A stretch of DNA of 64,000 bases from Thermoplasmata archaeon (GCA_027315165.1 DAHUYN010000009.1:26628-90627), one strand, 5' to 3'. Shown: positions 16,682 through 25,116, numbered from the stretch's first letter. Translations and numbers: made by a program. The notes: a model not told the origin generated them from the letters alone.

Positions 16682-17530
16682 GTGAAGCTCGAGAGAGCCT
16701 TCGGGGACCGGATGCCGCCACGGTCGACGCCGTTCCACACGACGACCGTCGTCGTGGTGCTGCTCGTGCTATCGACCTCGGTCGGGTTCCTCGCCGACTC
16801 GGCGGTCCGGCCCGCCCCCATATGCCCGACGCGCATCGGCACCGCGACCTGCGCTGCTCTCCCGCTCAATCCCCGGTACGACTCGCGCACGGTGACGATC
16901 CCCGCGAACAGCACCGGGTGGGGGCCGCTCTCCGTGCTCGGATTCGAGGCCGTCCAGTTCCGTCTGTGGCTCGCGAGCCCGTCGGCGTACCTGCGCCTCG
17001 TCCAGGGGACCGCAAGCGAACCCGACGGCCCCGAGTTGGCGTTCGCCGTGTTCGCGAGCAACAACTCTCTCACCGAGGACCCCTCGAACGACACCTCGCG
17101 GGCCTGGTTCTCGCCCGACGGCGTCTTCGGTGTGGCCTGGGTCGGCGAAAGCGGCCCTCTCGTGACGGTCCGCCTGTACGTCGCGGACCCGATGGTCCGC
17201 TACGGAGCCGAGAGCGTATCGCTCGTCCCGACCCCGTTCGGCGCGGCCGTGCCCGGGCGGATCCTGTTCCTCGGTGTCGTGTTCCAACTGGGCGAGTCGA
17301 ACCTCCCTCCACCGACGGGACCGACGCGCACCGCGACGGTCGAGCTCCCCAACGGGACCTTCTACGAGCTCAGTCTGTGGGCCGGCCCGAGGACCGCGTG
17401 CGAGAACTTCCTCGGACCCGACGACCTGTTCGGCTCCGCCTCCTGCCTCGAGAGCGTGTCGACCGGGTACGAGGCGGGCGTCGTGTGGACCGGGCCTCTC
17501 ACCGCGACCCTCCTGGTCGGGACCCCGTAG
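16682..17530 (+). CDS. Secreted or membrane-anchored protein, unknown function
   Basis: A 282-residue protein starting with GTG. A hydrophobic segment (TTTVVVVLLVLSTSVGFLADS) at about 20-40 is a signal peptide or N-terminal anchor. The rest is extracytoplasmic in character: Ser/Thr/Asn-rich with NxS/T sites, few Lys, beta-rich, and with paired cysteines (48 and 57; two more in TACENFLG and SASCLES). No family is recognised. Its last 169 bases overlap the 3' end of the convergent RFC-like gene, which is unusually long for such an overlap. Confidence 0.7.
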   Translation: MKLERAFGDRMPPRSTPFHTTTVVVVLLVLSTSVGFLADSAVRPAPICPTRIGTATCAALPLNPRYDSRTVTIPANSTGWGPLSVLGFEAVQFRLWLASPSAYLRLVQGTASEPDGPELAFAVFASNNSLTEDPSNDTSRAWFSPDGVFGVAWVGESGPLVTVRLYVADPMVRYGAESVSLVPTPFGAAVPGRILFLGVVFQLGESNLPPPTGPTRTATVELPNGTFYELSLWAGPRTACENFLGPDDLFGSASCLESVSTGYEAGVVWTGPLTATLLVGTP

Positions 17531-18258
17531 AGCGCCGGCCCTCCGTGCCCCGCGCGTCCTCCACGACGGCGACCTCGGCGAGAAGGCGTCGCATAGGACG
17601 ACGCGCTCGTCGAGAGGACCTCCTCGACGACGATCTTCACCGCGTCCCTCGGGATCCCCGCGGACCGGGCCACAATGGAGCGGACCCGCTCCTCGTCGGT
17701 CGCGATCCCGGCGCGAGCGAGAGCGTCGAGGACTACCTTGCGAAGCGCGGCGGAGCCGACCGGGGAGAATTCGAGGAGGGTGCATCGCGAGCGGATCGGG
17801 GGAGTGATCGCGCCGAGGTCGTTGCACGCGAGGAGGAACAGTGTCGTCCCGGCCTCCATCGCCGGTCGCATGGCGCTCTGGACCTCGGGGCTGAGCGCGT
17901 CGGCCTCGTCAAAGAAGAAGACGCGGAACGGGGCCCGACGGCTCGGACGCTGGATCGCGAGCGGGAGGACCTGACCGAGCATTCGAGCTAGGCCGCGGTC
18001 GTCCGAGGCGTCGAGGCGGTGGAAGCTGTTCTCCCAGTCGTCGCCGAGCAGGGCCCGACCGAAGGCCCGCGCTGCCGTAGTTTTTCCGACCCCGGGCGGG
18101 CCGTGCAGGAGCAGGTTCGGGGGCACGATGCGGCCGGCCCGCACGGCGGCAACGAGCCGACCCAGCCGCTCGAGGGCAGCCTCCTGTCCCGCGATCCCCT
18201 CAAGGGTCGTGGGCCTCAGGTCCTCCATCGAGAGGGGCCGGGCCCGCCGCACGTCCAC
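17362..18258 (-). CDS. RFC small-subunit-like clamp-loader ATPase, short C-terminus
   Basis: A 298-residue AAA+ ATPase. Walker A GPPGVGKT is at 53-60, the Walker B box FFFDEAD ends at 120, sensor 1 is in LLACND near 147, and the clamp-loader SRC motif lies at 157-159 (IRSRC). These mark it as an RFC small subunit relative that opens sliding clamps on DNA. Homology fades after about residue 205 (SAGIPRDAVKIVVEEVL). The remaining 90 residues are Arg/Gly/Ser-rich and do not resemble the helical collar domain that canonical RfcS (about 320 residues) needs for pentamer assembly. That tail is also antisense to the 3' end of the neighbouring gene. Either this is a diverged paralogue, or a frameshift near 17600 has removed the true end. 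The start is GTG 18258, with a TAGATATCG box 23 bases upstream. Confidence 0.75.
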   Translation of the reverse strand: MDVRRARPLSMEDLRPTTLEGIAGQEAALERLGRLVAAVRAGRIVPPNLLLHGPPGVGKTTAARAFGRALLGDDWENSFHRLDASDDRGLARMLGQVLPLAIQRPSRRAPFRVFFFDEADALSPEVQSAMRPAMEAGTTLFLLACNDLGAITPPIRSRCTLLEFSPVGSAALRKVVLDALARAGIATDEERVRSIVARSAGIPRDAVKIVVEEVLSTSASSYATPSRRGRRRGGRAGHGGPALYGVPTRRVAVRGPVHTTPASYPVDTLSRQEAEPNRSSGPRKFSHAVLGPAHRLSS

Positions 18259-18280
18259 GCCCTAGACGTTCGAGCGCTGG

Positions 18281-18290
18281 CGATATCTAG
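18281..18290 (-). promoter_or_regulatory. Predicted box A for the RFC-like gene
   Basis: Minus-strand CTAGATATCG lies 23-32 bases before the GTG at 18258. The same TAGATATCG core precedes the GTG at 23861 at a similar distance, which supports a genuine TATA-like box with leaderless starts. Confidence 0.45.
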
Positions 18291-18402
18291 GTTTCCCACG
18301 CCGCATCGAGGCTACGGTGCCCCGACAGGTCGGGCCCCCGGGTGCCGCGGACGGCGGGCGAGGCGGGCCCGGATCGGGCCCGCCCGAAGAGGGTCGTCGT
18401 CG

Positions 18403-18633
18403 TTACGACTTCTTCTCCTCGTCGGAGTGCTTGAACTCCTTCTTGGCCGTCGCGCCGACGGCCTTGACGCCGCCCCAGAGGCTCTTGCCGACCTTCTCCG
18501 CCACGACCCCCGTCTCCTTCGCGACGTGGACCGTCTCCCCGGCGGCCCGTCGACCGAGACCTACCTCGCGCCCGCAGCCCGTGCAGGTCTTCGCACTCTC
18601 GGCGAGCTCCGCTCCGCACCCTTCGCACTTCAT
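18403..18633 (-). CDS. Small zinc-ribbon protein with helical tail
   Basis: A 76-residue protein. It begins MKCEGCGAELAESAKTCTGC, a four-Cys zinc ribbon (Cys3, Cys6, Cys17, Cys20). A helical, Lys/Val-rich tail follows that ends in DEEKKS. Such short zinc-ribbon proteins are common in archaea and usually have no known function. The tail (TVHVAKETGVVAEKVGKSLWGGVKAVG) is amphipathic and could bind a membrane or partner. It is a stand-alone gene on the same strand as the RFC-like gene. Confidence 0.7.
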   Translation of the reverse strand: MKCEGCGAELAESAKTCTGCGREVGLGRRAAGETVHVAKETGVVAEKVGKSLWGGVKAVGATAKKEFKHSDEEKKS

Positions 18634-18716
18634 CGTCGTACGGACCTCACCCGGCGAAGGCCGTTTCGAAGGTTAATACCTGCCGCGACGGCCCGCGGCC
18701 CCCCTCGCGCCCGAGA

Positions 18717-19403
18717 CTAGGGCGCGCGGTCGGCCGGAAGGTCGTAGCGCAGGACGGGGTTCTCGATGTACTCAAAGACCTTGTCGACGCCGCGCTCGAG
18801 GGCGACCCGGTAGGCGAGCCGGAGCGTCTCGGCGGTCTCCTCGGGAGTGGGCGGGGGGATCACGGCCACGAGGGTCGCCACGGGCGTCACGTGCCGGTCG
18901 AGACAGACGAGCGACAGGCTCGCTTCCGGAAACGCGAGCTGGAAGAGGCGCAGCTGCAGCGCCACGTCCGGCGGCGGCGGGAGCGCGCGGTAGGTCTTGA
19001 GCTCGTACACGCAGGCGCGACCGTCCCAGAAGTCGGGCTGCGCGTAGACCCCGACGCGCCCACCGATCAGGAGGAGGCGCGAGCGGGGACGGGCGAGCCC
19101 GAACAGTACGCTCTGGCGGAAGGCACGGACCACGCCCGGGACGACCGCGAGCGCCTTCCCGCGCTCCTCCGGGGAAGCCTCGACGCCGGCCGCCGCGATC
19201 TCGTCGTCGAACGTCTCGGCGGCGAGCGCCTCAAGGGCCTGGGTCCCGATGCGGCGGGTCTGCGCCCGTTCGTGACTGAGCCGAGAGAGCGTTGCGTCGA
19301 GCGCCTTCCCCGCGGCGCGGCCGATCTCTCGGCCCTCCTCGACCGGCCTCGGGTACGCCACCTGCACGACCTCGTGGGTGGCGACGGTCCGGACGGTCGT
19401 CAT
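18717..19403 (-). CDS. PD-(D/E)XK nuclease-like protein (RecB/Cas4-like fold)
   Basis: A 228-residue protein. The core GRVGVYAQPDFWDGRACVYE followed by LKTY gives the PD-(D/E)XK set Asp124, Glu134 and Lys136, and QLRLFQLAF at 150-158 matches the RecB-type QhxxY region. An upstream helical part (RAAGKALDATLSRLSHERAQ) resembles the N-terminal His/Gly region of Cas4/RecB nucleases. No cysteine cluster is present, so it is not a typical iron-sulfur Cas4. The role is probably DNA processing or repair. No CRISPR array or cas gene is nearby. The ATG at 19403 is chosen because the upstream open frame is low-complexity. Confidence 0.65.
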   Translation of the reverse strand: MTTVRTVATHEVVQVAYPRPVEEGREIGRAAGKALDATLSRLSHERAQTRRIGTQALEALAAETFDDEIAAAGVEASPEERGKALAVVPGVVRAFRQSVLFGLARPRSRLLLIGGRVGVYAQPDFWDGRACVYELKTYRALPPPPDVALQLRLFQLAFPEASLSLVCLDRHVTPVATLVAVIPPPTPEETAETLRLAYRVALERGVDKVFEYIENPVLRYDLPADRAP

Positions 19404-19777
19404 CGGCGCGGAGCCCCTTCGGAGGACCGCCCTCTCGGCGGGGCCCGGGAACCTCCGGCGCTCGGGCGGGGCGGAGCCTCGGCGCTCGACACTCGGACCC
19501 GACCCTCCGCGTCGGGAGGAGAGTCGGTGGCGCGGATGAACGTTCTCGATCCGTCGGAGGCGGCTCGAGCGACCCCGGTCGGGGTGCGGCGGGCCGGCGA
19601 GGGCCCGAGGGCGCGTCGGCTCGCGCTCCGGCCGCCGCGGTCTCCTCGGGGCCGTGGGGTCCCCGGCCCCACGCGGCCGACGACCCTCGCGTTTCTCGGG
19701 TCGTCCCGCCGACACCGCGACGCGTCACGGCGGGAGCGCGCCCCTTTTAGGCCGAGGAGCGGTCCCACGGGGAAGCG
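19404..19777. other. Intergenic region with no recognised gene
   Basis: These 374 G/C-rich bases separate the nuclease-like gene and the GHMP kinase. Open frames on both strands are Arg/Pro-rich and low in complexity. A CCTTTTAGG stretch at 19743-19751, about 27 bases before the kinase ATG, is the only promoter-like feature. Confidence 0.45.
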
Positions 19778-20767
19778 ATGGCCGTCGTCTCGAAGACCCC
19801 TTTCCGGCTCACCTTCGCCGGAGGCGGCACCGACCTGCCCGCCTACTACGAGACCCACGGCCCCGGGGCGTGCGTCGCGGGCGCGATGGACAAGGGCATC
19901 TACGTGATGGTCGTCGAGAACTTCAACGCCGAGGAGATCCGCGTCAGCTACCGCATCACCGAGGATGCGAAGCGGAGCGTCGACGAGATCTCCCACGGGT
20001 CGATCCGCGAGGCCCTGCGGCTCCTCGCGATCCCGAGCGGCGTCCAGGTGATCACGGCGACACAGATGCCGTCGCGCGGCACCGGGATCGGCTCGTCGAG
20101 CAGCTGCGCGGTCGGGGTCCTCCACGCCCTGCACGCCTGGAAGGGGGAGCGCGTCGGGCCCCGTCAGCTCGCCCGAGAGGCCGTCCGCATCGAGCGGGAG
20201 CGCCTCCACGAGCCCGGCGGGATCCAGGACCAGTACGCGGCGGCGTACGGCGGCCTCAACCGGATCGAGGTCGAGCGCGACGGCACGGTCTCGGTGCACA
20301 GCCTCGCCATCGACCACGATGCGCTCGACCGCCTCAACGAGCACCTGATGCTGTTCTTCACCGGTCGGGAGCGACGGTCGACGGAGATCCACGCCAGCCA
20401 GGTCAACCAGATCGACGCGCACCTGGCCGAGTACGACCGGATGCGCGACCTCGCGCTCGCGACCGCGAAGGCGCTCGAGCGGCTCGACCTCCCCGAGCTC
20501 GGGCGACTGATGGACGAGAACTGGGAGCTGAAGAAGCGGCTCGCGGCGGGCATCAGCAACCCCGAGGTCGACCGGGCCTACTCGATCGCCCGGGAGAACG
20601 GCGCGTTCGGGGGGAAGCTCCTCGGCGCCGGAGGCGGGGGATTCCTCTTCTTCCTCGTTCCCCCCGAGCGCCAGCGCGCCGTCCGCCAGTCCCTCGAGTC
20701 GCTCGGACTCGTCCCGAAGACCGTCCGCCTCGACATCGCGGGCAGCACGATCGTGCACGAGGAGTAG
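19778..20767 (+). CDS. GHMP-family sugar kinase (D-glycero-D-manno-heptose 7-phosphate kinase-like)
   Basis: A 329-residue GHMP kinase. It has the substrate-binding N-terminus PFRLTFAGGGTDLPAYY (8-24), the ATP loop MPSRGTGIGSSSSCAVG (97-113) and the C-terminal GAFGGKLLGAGGGGFLFF. The GGGTD signature is typical of the HddA/LmbP-like group that phosphorylates heptose 7-phosphate or related sugars at C1 for nucleotide-sugar synthesis. Archaeal members may act on other sugars in glycan assembly, so the exact substrate is open. No other sugar-nucleotide genes lie beside it. It is convergent with the ACT-like gene, 22 bases apart. Confidence 0.8.
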   Translation: MAVVSKTPFRLTFAGGGTDLPAYYETHGPGACVAGAMDKGIYVMVVENFNAEEIRVSYRITEDAKRSVDEISHGSIREALRLLAIPSGVQVITATQMPSRGTGIGSSSSCAVGVLHALHAWKGERVGPRQLAREAVRIERERLHEPGGIQDQYAAAYGGLNRIEVERDGTVSVHSLAIDHDALDRLNEHLMLFFTGRERRSTEIHASQVNQIDAHLAEYDRMRDLALATAKALERLDLPELGRLMDENWELKKRLAAGISNPEVDRAYSIARENGAFGGKLLGAGGGGFLFFLVPPERQRAVRQSLESLGLVPKTVRLDIAGSTIVHEE

Positions 20768-20789
20768 CGCCTCGGGCGACGGCGCCCGT

Positions 20790-21458
20790 TCAGACCGCCG
20801 ACGGCTTCGGCCCCGCGCGTGTCGACCCCTGGAGACGGCGGAGCGTCTCGTAGGCCCTCGGCACGTAGGCCTCCTCGAGGTAGAGGAGGAGCTCGGGGCT
20901 CGCCGTGAGGAGCTCGGCGACGACGACGTCGGCGAGCGAGAGCTCGCGCGTGACCCACGCGAGGAGCCCGCGCGTGCGGCTCGCCTCCGCGGGAAAGACG
21001 AGGCTGATCTCGGAGAGGTGCTCGAGGCGCTCGCAGAGCCGGAACCGAGAGAGGAGCGGGAGGAGGGCCCGCTCGCGAGCCTCGTCGACGAACAGCTTGA
21101 TCGTCGAGGTTCCGACGACGATCTTGAGGGTGTCGCCGCGGTCGTAGTCGATCTCGGCGATCACCCGCTCCAATCGGTGGAGGAGCTCCTTGTCCTTCTC
21201 GAAGCTGAGGACGACGATCCGGTCCTTGAGCGCCATCCGCATCTCGGACGTGAGCGGTCGGGCCGAGGGCTCCGGGCTCCCGAAGTCGTGGCGGCGCAGC
21301 GTCGCCACGAGCGCGTCGACCTGGTCCCGACCGGCGACGCCCCGCGCGATGAGGTAGCGGGCGAGGGCGCGTCGGTTGACGATCCCCTTGCGGGAGCACT
21401 TCTCGATCTCCGGCTCGCGGTTGAGGAGCGCCTGGAGCCCGAGTTCTATTTGTGACAT
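20790..21458 (-). CDS. ACT-like regulatory protein, function unknown
   Basis: A 222-residue protein. Residues 1-60 are helical (IEKCSRKGIVNRRALARYLI), an arrangement like the N-terminus of small archaeal regulators. Residues 75-210 show two beta-alpha-beta units (RIVVLSFEKDKELLHRLERV; ISLVFPAEASRTRGLLAWVT) that look like paired ACT domains, the fold that binds amino acids in regulatory proteins. It is divergent from trpB2 across 91 A/T-rich bases, so control of amino-acid metabolism is plausible but unproven. The start at 21458 fits a box about 25 bases upstream. Confidence 0.6.
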   Translation of the reverse strand: MSQIELGLQALLNREPEIEKCSRKGIVNRRALARYLIARGVAGRDQVDALVATLRRHDFGSPEPSARPLTSEMRMALKDRIVVLSFEKDKELLHRLERVIAEIDYDRGDTLKIVVGTSTIKLFVDEARERALLPLLSRFRLCERLEHLSEISLVFPAEASRTRGLLAWVTRELSLADVVVAELLTASPELLLYLEEAYVPRAYETLRRLQGSTRAGPKPSAV

Positions 21459-21480
21459 TATCCTACGAAGAAGGCTATTC

Positions 21481-21488
21481 TATCTTAA
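21481..21488 (-). promoter_or_regulatory. Predicted box A for the ACT-like gene in the trpB2 divergent gap
   Basis: TTAAGATA on the minus strand lies 23-30 bases before the ATG at 21458. The surrounding 21455-21495 stretch is markedly A/T-rich for this genome and probably serves both divergent genes. Confidence 0.4.
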
Positions 21489-21549
21489 CATGTGCCATCC
21501 ATGCCACGGGTGGGATATACCGGTGCCCCGCCCTGGGTCGTGAGGACCG

Positions 21550-22890
21550 ATGGACGAGCCGATCCGTATCCTCCTCGGGGAGGACGAGATCCCGCGCCGC
21601 TGGTACAATCTGATCGCCGACCTGCCGGTCCGGCCGCCACCGCCGCTCCACCCGGCGACGCGCGCGCCGGTCACGCCCGACGACCTCGCCGGGGTCTTTG
21701 CGCGCGAATTGATCGCGCAGGAGGCCACGCAGGAGCGCTGGATCCCGGTCCCCGAGGAGGTCCGCGATGCCTACCGGCTCCTCAACCGGCCCACCCCCCT
21801 CCAACGCGCGGTCCGGCTCGAACGCTACCTGAGGACCCCGGCTCGGATCTACTTCAAGCGCGAGGACCTGAGCCCGACCGGAAGCCACAAGGCGAACACG
21901 GCGTTCCCGCAGGCCTACTACAACGCGCGCGAGGGCGTCGAGCAGCTCGTGACGGAGACCGGCGCGGGCCAGTGGGGGACCGCGCTCGCCCTGGCCGCCC
22001 GGCACTTCGGCGTGGGCTGCAAGGTCTTCATGGTGCGGAGCAGCTTTGAGCACAAGCCCTACCGGCGCCACGTGATGCGCCTCTACGGCGCCGACGTCTC
22101 CCCCTCGCCCGGCCCGGAGACGACGTTCGGGCGGCGGCTCCTCGAGCGGGAGCCGGAGCATCCCGGGTCCCTGGGGGTCGCGATCAGCGACGCGCTCGAG
22201 TACGCCGTCGGGAGCCCGACCCGCCGCTACGCGCTCGGGAGCGTCCTCAACCATGTCCTCCTGCACCAGAGCGTCATCGGCCTCGAGGTCCAGCAGCAGT
22301 TCGCGAAGATCGACGTCGTCCCGGACCACATCGTCGGCTGTGTCGGCGGTGGCAGCAATTTCGCGGGGTTCGCCTACCCGATGCTCGGCGAGACGCTCCG
22401 TCGGGGCGGCGAGGGGCCGGAGTTCCTCGCCGTCGAGCCGACGGCGGTCCCCTCGATGACGCGCGGGCGGTACGAATACGACTTCGGGGACACGGCCGGG
22501 CGGACCCCGCTGCTCAAGATGTTCACGCTCGGGGCGTCCTTCGTTCCCTCGCCCATCCACGCCGGAGGGCTACGGTACCACGGCGTCGCTCCGTCGCTCA
22601 GCGCGCTCGTCGACGCCGGCCGCGTCCGACCCCTCGCCGTCGGCCAGGCGGAGAGCTTCGAGGCCGGAGTGCTGTTCGCCCGAACCGAGGGGATCGTACC
22701 GGCGCCGGAGTCGGCCCATGCGGTGCGCGCCGCCATCGACCTCGCCCTCGAGGCCAAGCGGACCGGCGAGGCGAAGGTGATCGCGTTCAACCTCTCGGGG
22801 CACGGGCTCTTCGACCTCGCCGGCTACGCCGAGCATCTGGAGGGCCGGCTCGGCGTCGCCGCCGGGACCGGGACAGTCGTTCCGGCGTGA
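21550..22890 (+). CDS. trpB: Tryptophan synthase beta chain, type 2 (TrpB2)
   Basis: A 446-residue PLP enzyme. The PLP lysine is Lys114 in GSHKANTAF, followed by ETGAGQWGTALALAA with the catalytic Glu, and VGCVGGGSNFAGFAYP binds the cofactor phosphate. The length, the N-terminal WYNLIADLP motif and RPTPLQRAVRLE identify the TrpB2 group, which is longer than TrpB1 and frequent in archaea. It condenses indole with serine to make tryptophan, often without a tightly bound TrpA. No other trp gene is in the window. It is divergent from the ACT-like protein. Confidence 0.93.
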   Translation: MDEPIRILLGEDEIPRRWYNLIADLPVRPPPPLHPATRAPVTPDDLAGVFARELIAQEATQERWIPVPEEVRDAYRLLNRPTPLQRAVRLERYLRTPARIYFKREDLSPTGSHKANTAFPQAYYNAREGVEQLVTETGAGQWGTALALAARHFGVGCKVFMVRSSFEHKPYRRHVMRLYGADVSPSPGPETTFGRRLLEREPEHPGSLGVAISDALEYAVGSPTRRYALGSVLNHVLLHQSVIGLEVQQQFAKIDVVPDHIVGCVGGGSNFAGFAYPMLGETLRRGGEGPEFLAVEPTAVPSMTRGRYEYDFGDTAGRTPLLKMFTLGASFVPSPIHAGGLRYHGVAPSLSALVDAGRVRPLAVGQAESFEAGVLFARTEGIVPAPESAHAVRAAIDLALEAKRTGEAKVIAFNLSGHGLFDLAGYAEHLEGRLGVAAGTGTVVPA

Positions 22891-22914
22891 CCGGAGCCGG
22901 CCCCCGCGCCGCGC

Positions 22915-23181
22915 TTACGCCGGCTTCTCGGGCGGGCTAGCGTCCTTGGGGGGTGCCTCCGCCGCCTTCGAGCTCCGGGCGGCGTGGCGCTTGACGTAGC
23001 GAGCTCCAAGGGCGATGCCCACGAGGCCGAAGACGAGGCCGAAGGCGAGGGCGGCGACGAACAGCGCGAGGAGACCGCCCGAGAGCGAGGAGAGGTCGAT
23101 GTAGCCGAGCTGCTGACCGAGGAGGACGACCGCGAGGCCGAAGACGACGCCGCTCGCGGCCCCCGAGCTACCGGCGCCCAC
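22915..23181 (-). CDS. Small two-helix membrane protein
   Basis: An 88-residue protein with two predicted membrane helices (about 8-25 and 36-58) and a short basic, Lys/Pro-rich tail (KAAEAPPKDASPPEKPA). Its GTG start at 23181 overlaps the TAG stop of the preceding gene by one base (TAGTG), so the two are translated together. No family is recognised. Confidence 0.6.
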   Translation of the reverse strand: MGAGSSGAASGVVFGLAVVLLGQQLGYIDLSSLSGGLLALFVAALAFGLVFGLVGIALGARYVKRHAARSSKAAEAPPKDASPPEKPA

Positions 23182-23861
23182 TAGCGGCCCCCCTTATCCC
23201 CGGCGTCCGACTCGTTCGCGTCCTCGCCGCGACGGCGCGGCGCCGCATGCGGACCCACGCGCGCGAGCGAGTAGAGCTCGTAGGCGGCGATCAGGGCGAG
23301 CCCGACGGTCGCGAGGGTGAGCTGGTCGGGCGCGGTCACGTGGAGGAAGAAGTTCTCGGACCAGAGCGTCCCGTTGCCGACGGAGACGATCTGCGCGGTG
23401 ACCTCGTAGACGCCCTCGATCAGGTACTGGCCCGAGGTGAGGTCCGCGCCGAGGGTCGTGTTGTCGATGGCGCGCGCGTCCGCGGGCTGGAACACCTGGT
23501 CACGCGACCAGACCTGCTGGCCGAGGTAGACGACGTGGAGCTGCACGCTCGAGACGGACTCGCTCGCGCTGAGGAGGCTCGGTCCCCCCTGGCTCCAGGA
23601 GAACACGACGCTCGCCGGGTCCCCGAACGACGTCGGGATCGCCGACGCGGCGGTCCCCGCGCCCGCGACGTTCTGCCCGTTCCAGGTCACCGTCGCCGAG
23701 AAGCCGGGCGCACCCGCAGCCCGCGGGGCCGCGCCCGCACCGGTCGAGGTGGGAGAGTTCGCGGAGGCCGGAACGGCGAGCCACGGAAGGAGGGCGACGG
23801 CGACGACGAGGAGCACCAGCGTCGCCGTCGGACGCGCCGCGCTTGGAGAGGAACCGTGCAC
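23181..23861 (-). CDS. Secreted, C-terminally anchored protein of unknown function
   Basis: About 226 residues from a GTG at 23861. A signal peptide (ATLVLLVVAVALLPWLAVPASA) is followed by a Thr/Ser/Gly-rich extracellular beta region (ATVTWNGQNVAGAGTA, VQLHVVYLGQQVWSRD, NxT sites). A C-terminal membrane helix (LTLATVGLALIAAYELYSLA) and a charged cytoplasmic tail close the protein. An upstream ATG at 23966 is in frame, but the extra residues do not look like protein, and a TAGATATCG box sits 26 bases before 23861. It is coupled to the small membrane protein gene that follows. Confidence 0.65.
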   Translation of the reverse strand: MHGSSPSAARPTATLVLLVVAVALLPWLAVPASANSPTSTGAGAAPRAAGAPGFSATVTWNGQNVAGAGTAASAIPTSFGDPASVVFSWSQGGPSLLSASESVSSVQLHVVYLGQQVWSRDQVFQPADARAIDNTTLGADLTSGQYLIEGVYEVTAQIVSVGNGTLWSENFFLHVTAPDQLTLATVGLALIAAYELYSLARVGPHAAPRRRGEDANESDAGDKGGR

Positions 23862-23886
23862 AGTGTCGTAGGAGGTACCGAGAGGG

Positions 23887-23895
23887 ACGATATCT
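23887..23895 (-). promoter_or_regulatory. Predicted box A for the secreted-protein/membrane-protein pair
   Basis: TAGATATCG on the minus strand lies 26 bases before the GTG at 23861 and is identical in core to the box before the RFC-like gene. Confidence 0.45.
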
Positions 23896-24012
23896 ACGTT
23901 TGCCGAGACCGGTCCGCTCTCCTCGGCCCCCCCCGGCGGGGCTCTCGCGTCGTCTCTCGGTCCCACGGCGGACGCCCGGCAGCGGGGCTCCTGACCCCGC
24001 CGGAGGCTTTCG

Positions 24013-25041
24013 TCAGCGGCGGGTCGGTGCGAACGGCGCCCGGGGCGCCGTCCTCTCTGTCGGGCCGAACGAGTTCGCGAACCGCTCGAGGCCGGCGCGC
24101 ATCTCGTCCGTGTCGAGACCGACGTAATGGGCCGTCATGTCGACGGAGGCGTGCCCGAGGAGGTTCTTCAGCTGCACGAGGTCCATACCTGCCGCGTGGG
24201 CGAGCCGGCCGAACGTCCGTCGGAGGTCATGGTGGGAGACGCGAACCCCCTCCGCGGTGAGCCCGCTCTGCCTCGCCGCCCGCTGGAGCAGCAGGTCGGC
24301 CCCGGACCGGGAGATCGGGAACACCCTCGCCTCCTCGGGGGCACCAAGAACGAGCCGCGCGAGCTCGTCGCCGACGGCCGGGTGCATCGGGATGCGACGC
24401 CACTTGCCGCCGTTCCGGCCCTTTCCGAGCACGCGCAGGCAGCGCTCGTCGAACAGGACGTCCTTCGCCCTCAGGCGCAGCAGCTCGACCCGGCGGAGCC
24501 CGTTGAACCCCTCGAGGAGGACGAGGGCGCGAGCACGGCCTCGCGGGATCCGCGAGAGACGTTCGAGGGCCTCGCGGGAGATCCAGCGGCGACGGCCGGG
24601 CTCGCCGGAGGGAAGCCGCCAGGGCGCCTTTGCCGTGGCGAGGGGATTCCGCGCCCAGGCGAGGAACTGGCGCAGGGCCGCGAAGTGGACGGAGTAGGTC
24701 GCTCGCTCCCAGCGGCACGCGCGTCGTAGGGCGTCGAGGTCCGCTTGAGAGACCTCCCGCGGGGACCGGAGCCCAGGGCGCGGACCCCGGGCGAGCCGGG
24801 GGAATCGGAGCAACTCCCAGCGCATCCGGCGCTGCCAGAGCTCCCCGACGGGCGCCTCGCGCTGCTTGTCGACGAGGAAGCGCTCGACCGACCGTCGCCA
24901 GCGGTCCGGGTCCGCCCGGCGCCCCCGCCGGCGGGCCGCCCGGAGGCGCGTCGTGCGCTCTCCCGGCCGCGACGGACGCGCCCGGGCCCTCGCGTCTCGC
25001 CCGGGCGACGGGCCCACCCCTGGCGGACCGTGCCGTGACAT
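24013..25041 (-). CDS. Tyrosine recombinase / phage-type integrase
   Basis: A 342-residue site-specific recombinase. An N-terminal SAM-like core-binding part (FLVDKQREAPVGELWQRR through SVHFAALRQFLAWA) precedes the catalytic domain. Catalytic residues are Arg183 (GLRRVEL), Lys207 (GKGRNGGK), His271 and Arg274 (HHDLRRT), His297 (LLGHASVDMT) and nucleophile Tyr306 (AHYVGLD). The set is complete, so it should be active. The Arg-rich first 45 residues are unusual and may be over-annotated. It could act as XerA in dimer resolution or belong to an integrated element. No flanking att repeats or phage genes are seen, so the XerA-like role is as likely as mobility. Confidence 0.85.
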   Translation of the reverse strand: MSRHGPPGVGPSPGRDARARARPSRPGERTTRLRAARRRGRRADPDRWRRSVERFLVDKQREAPVGELWQRRMRWELLRFPRLARGPRPGLRSPREVSQADLDALRRACRWERATYSVHFAALRQFLAWARNPLATAKAPWRLPSGEPGRRRWISREALERLSRIPRGRARALVLLEGFNGLRRVELLRLRAKDVLFDERCLRVLGKGRNGGKWRRIPMHPAVGDELARLVLGAPEEARVFPISRSGADLLLQRAARQSGLTAEGVRVSHHDLRRTFGRLAHAAGMDLVQLKNLLGHASVDMTAHYVGLDTDEMRAGLERFANSFGPTERTAPRAPFAPTRR

Positions 25042-25116
25042 CGTCGGAGGGAGCGTGGCCCCCCGGGTGGGTGACGCTGGGCCCGCCGCTGAACGCTGAA
25101 CCGTGACGGGGGCGGG

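Noticed and set aside
18717..19403. Cas4 with a CRISPR locus
   Set aside because: No repeat-spacer array, no cas genes and no iron-sulfur cysteines were seen.
24013..25041. Integrated virus or plasmid bounded by the tyrosine recombinase
   Set aside because: No tRNA, att-like direct repeats or viral genes flank it, so an XerA-like chromosomal role is equally possible.
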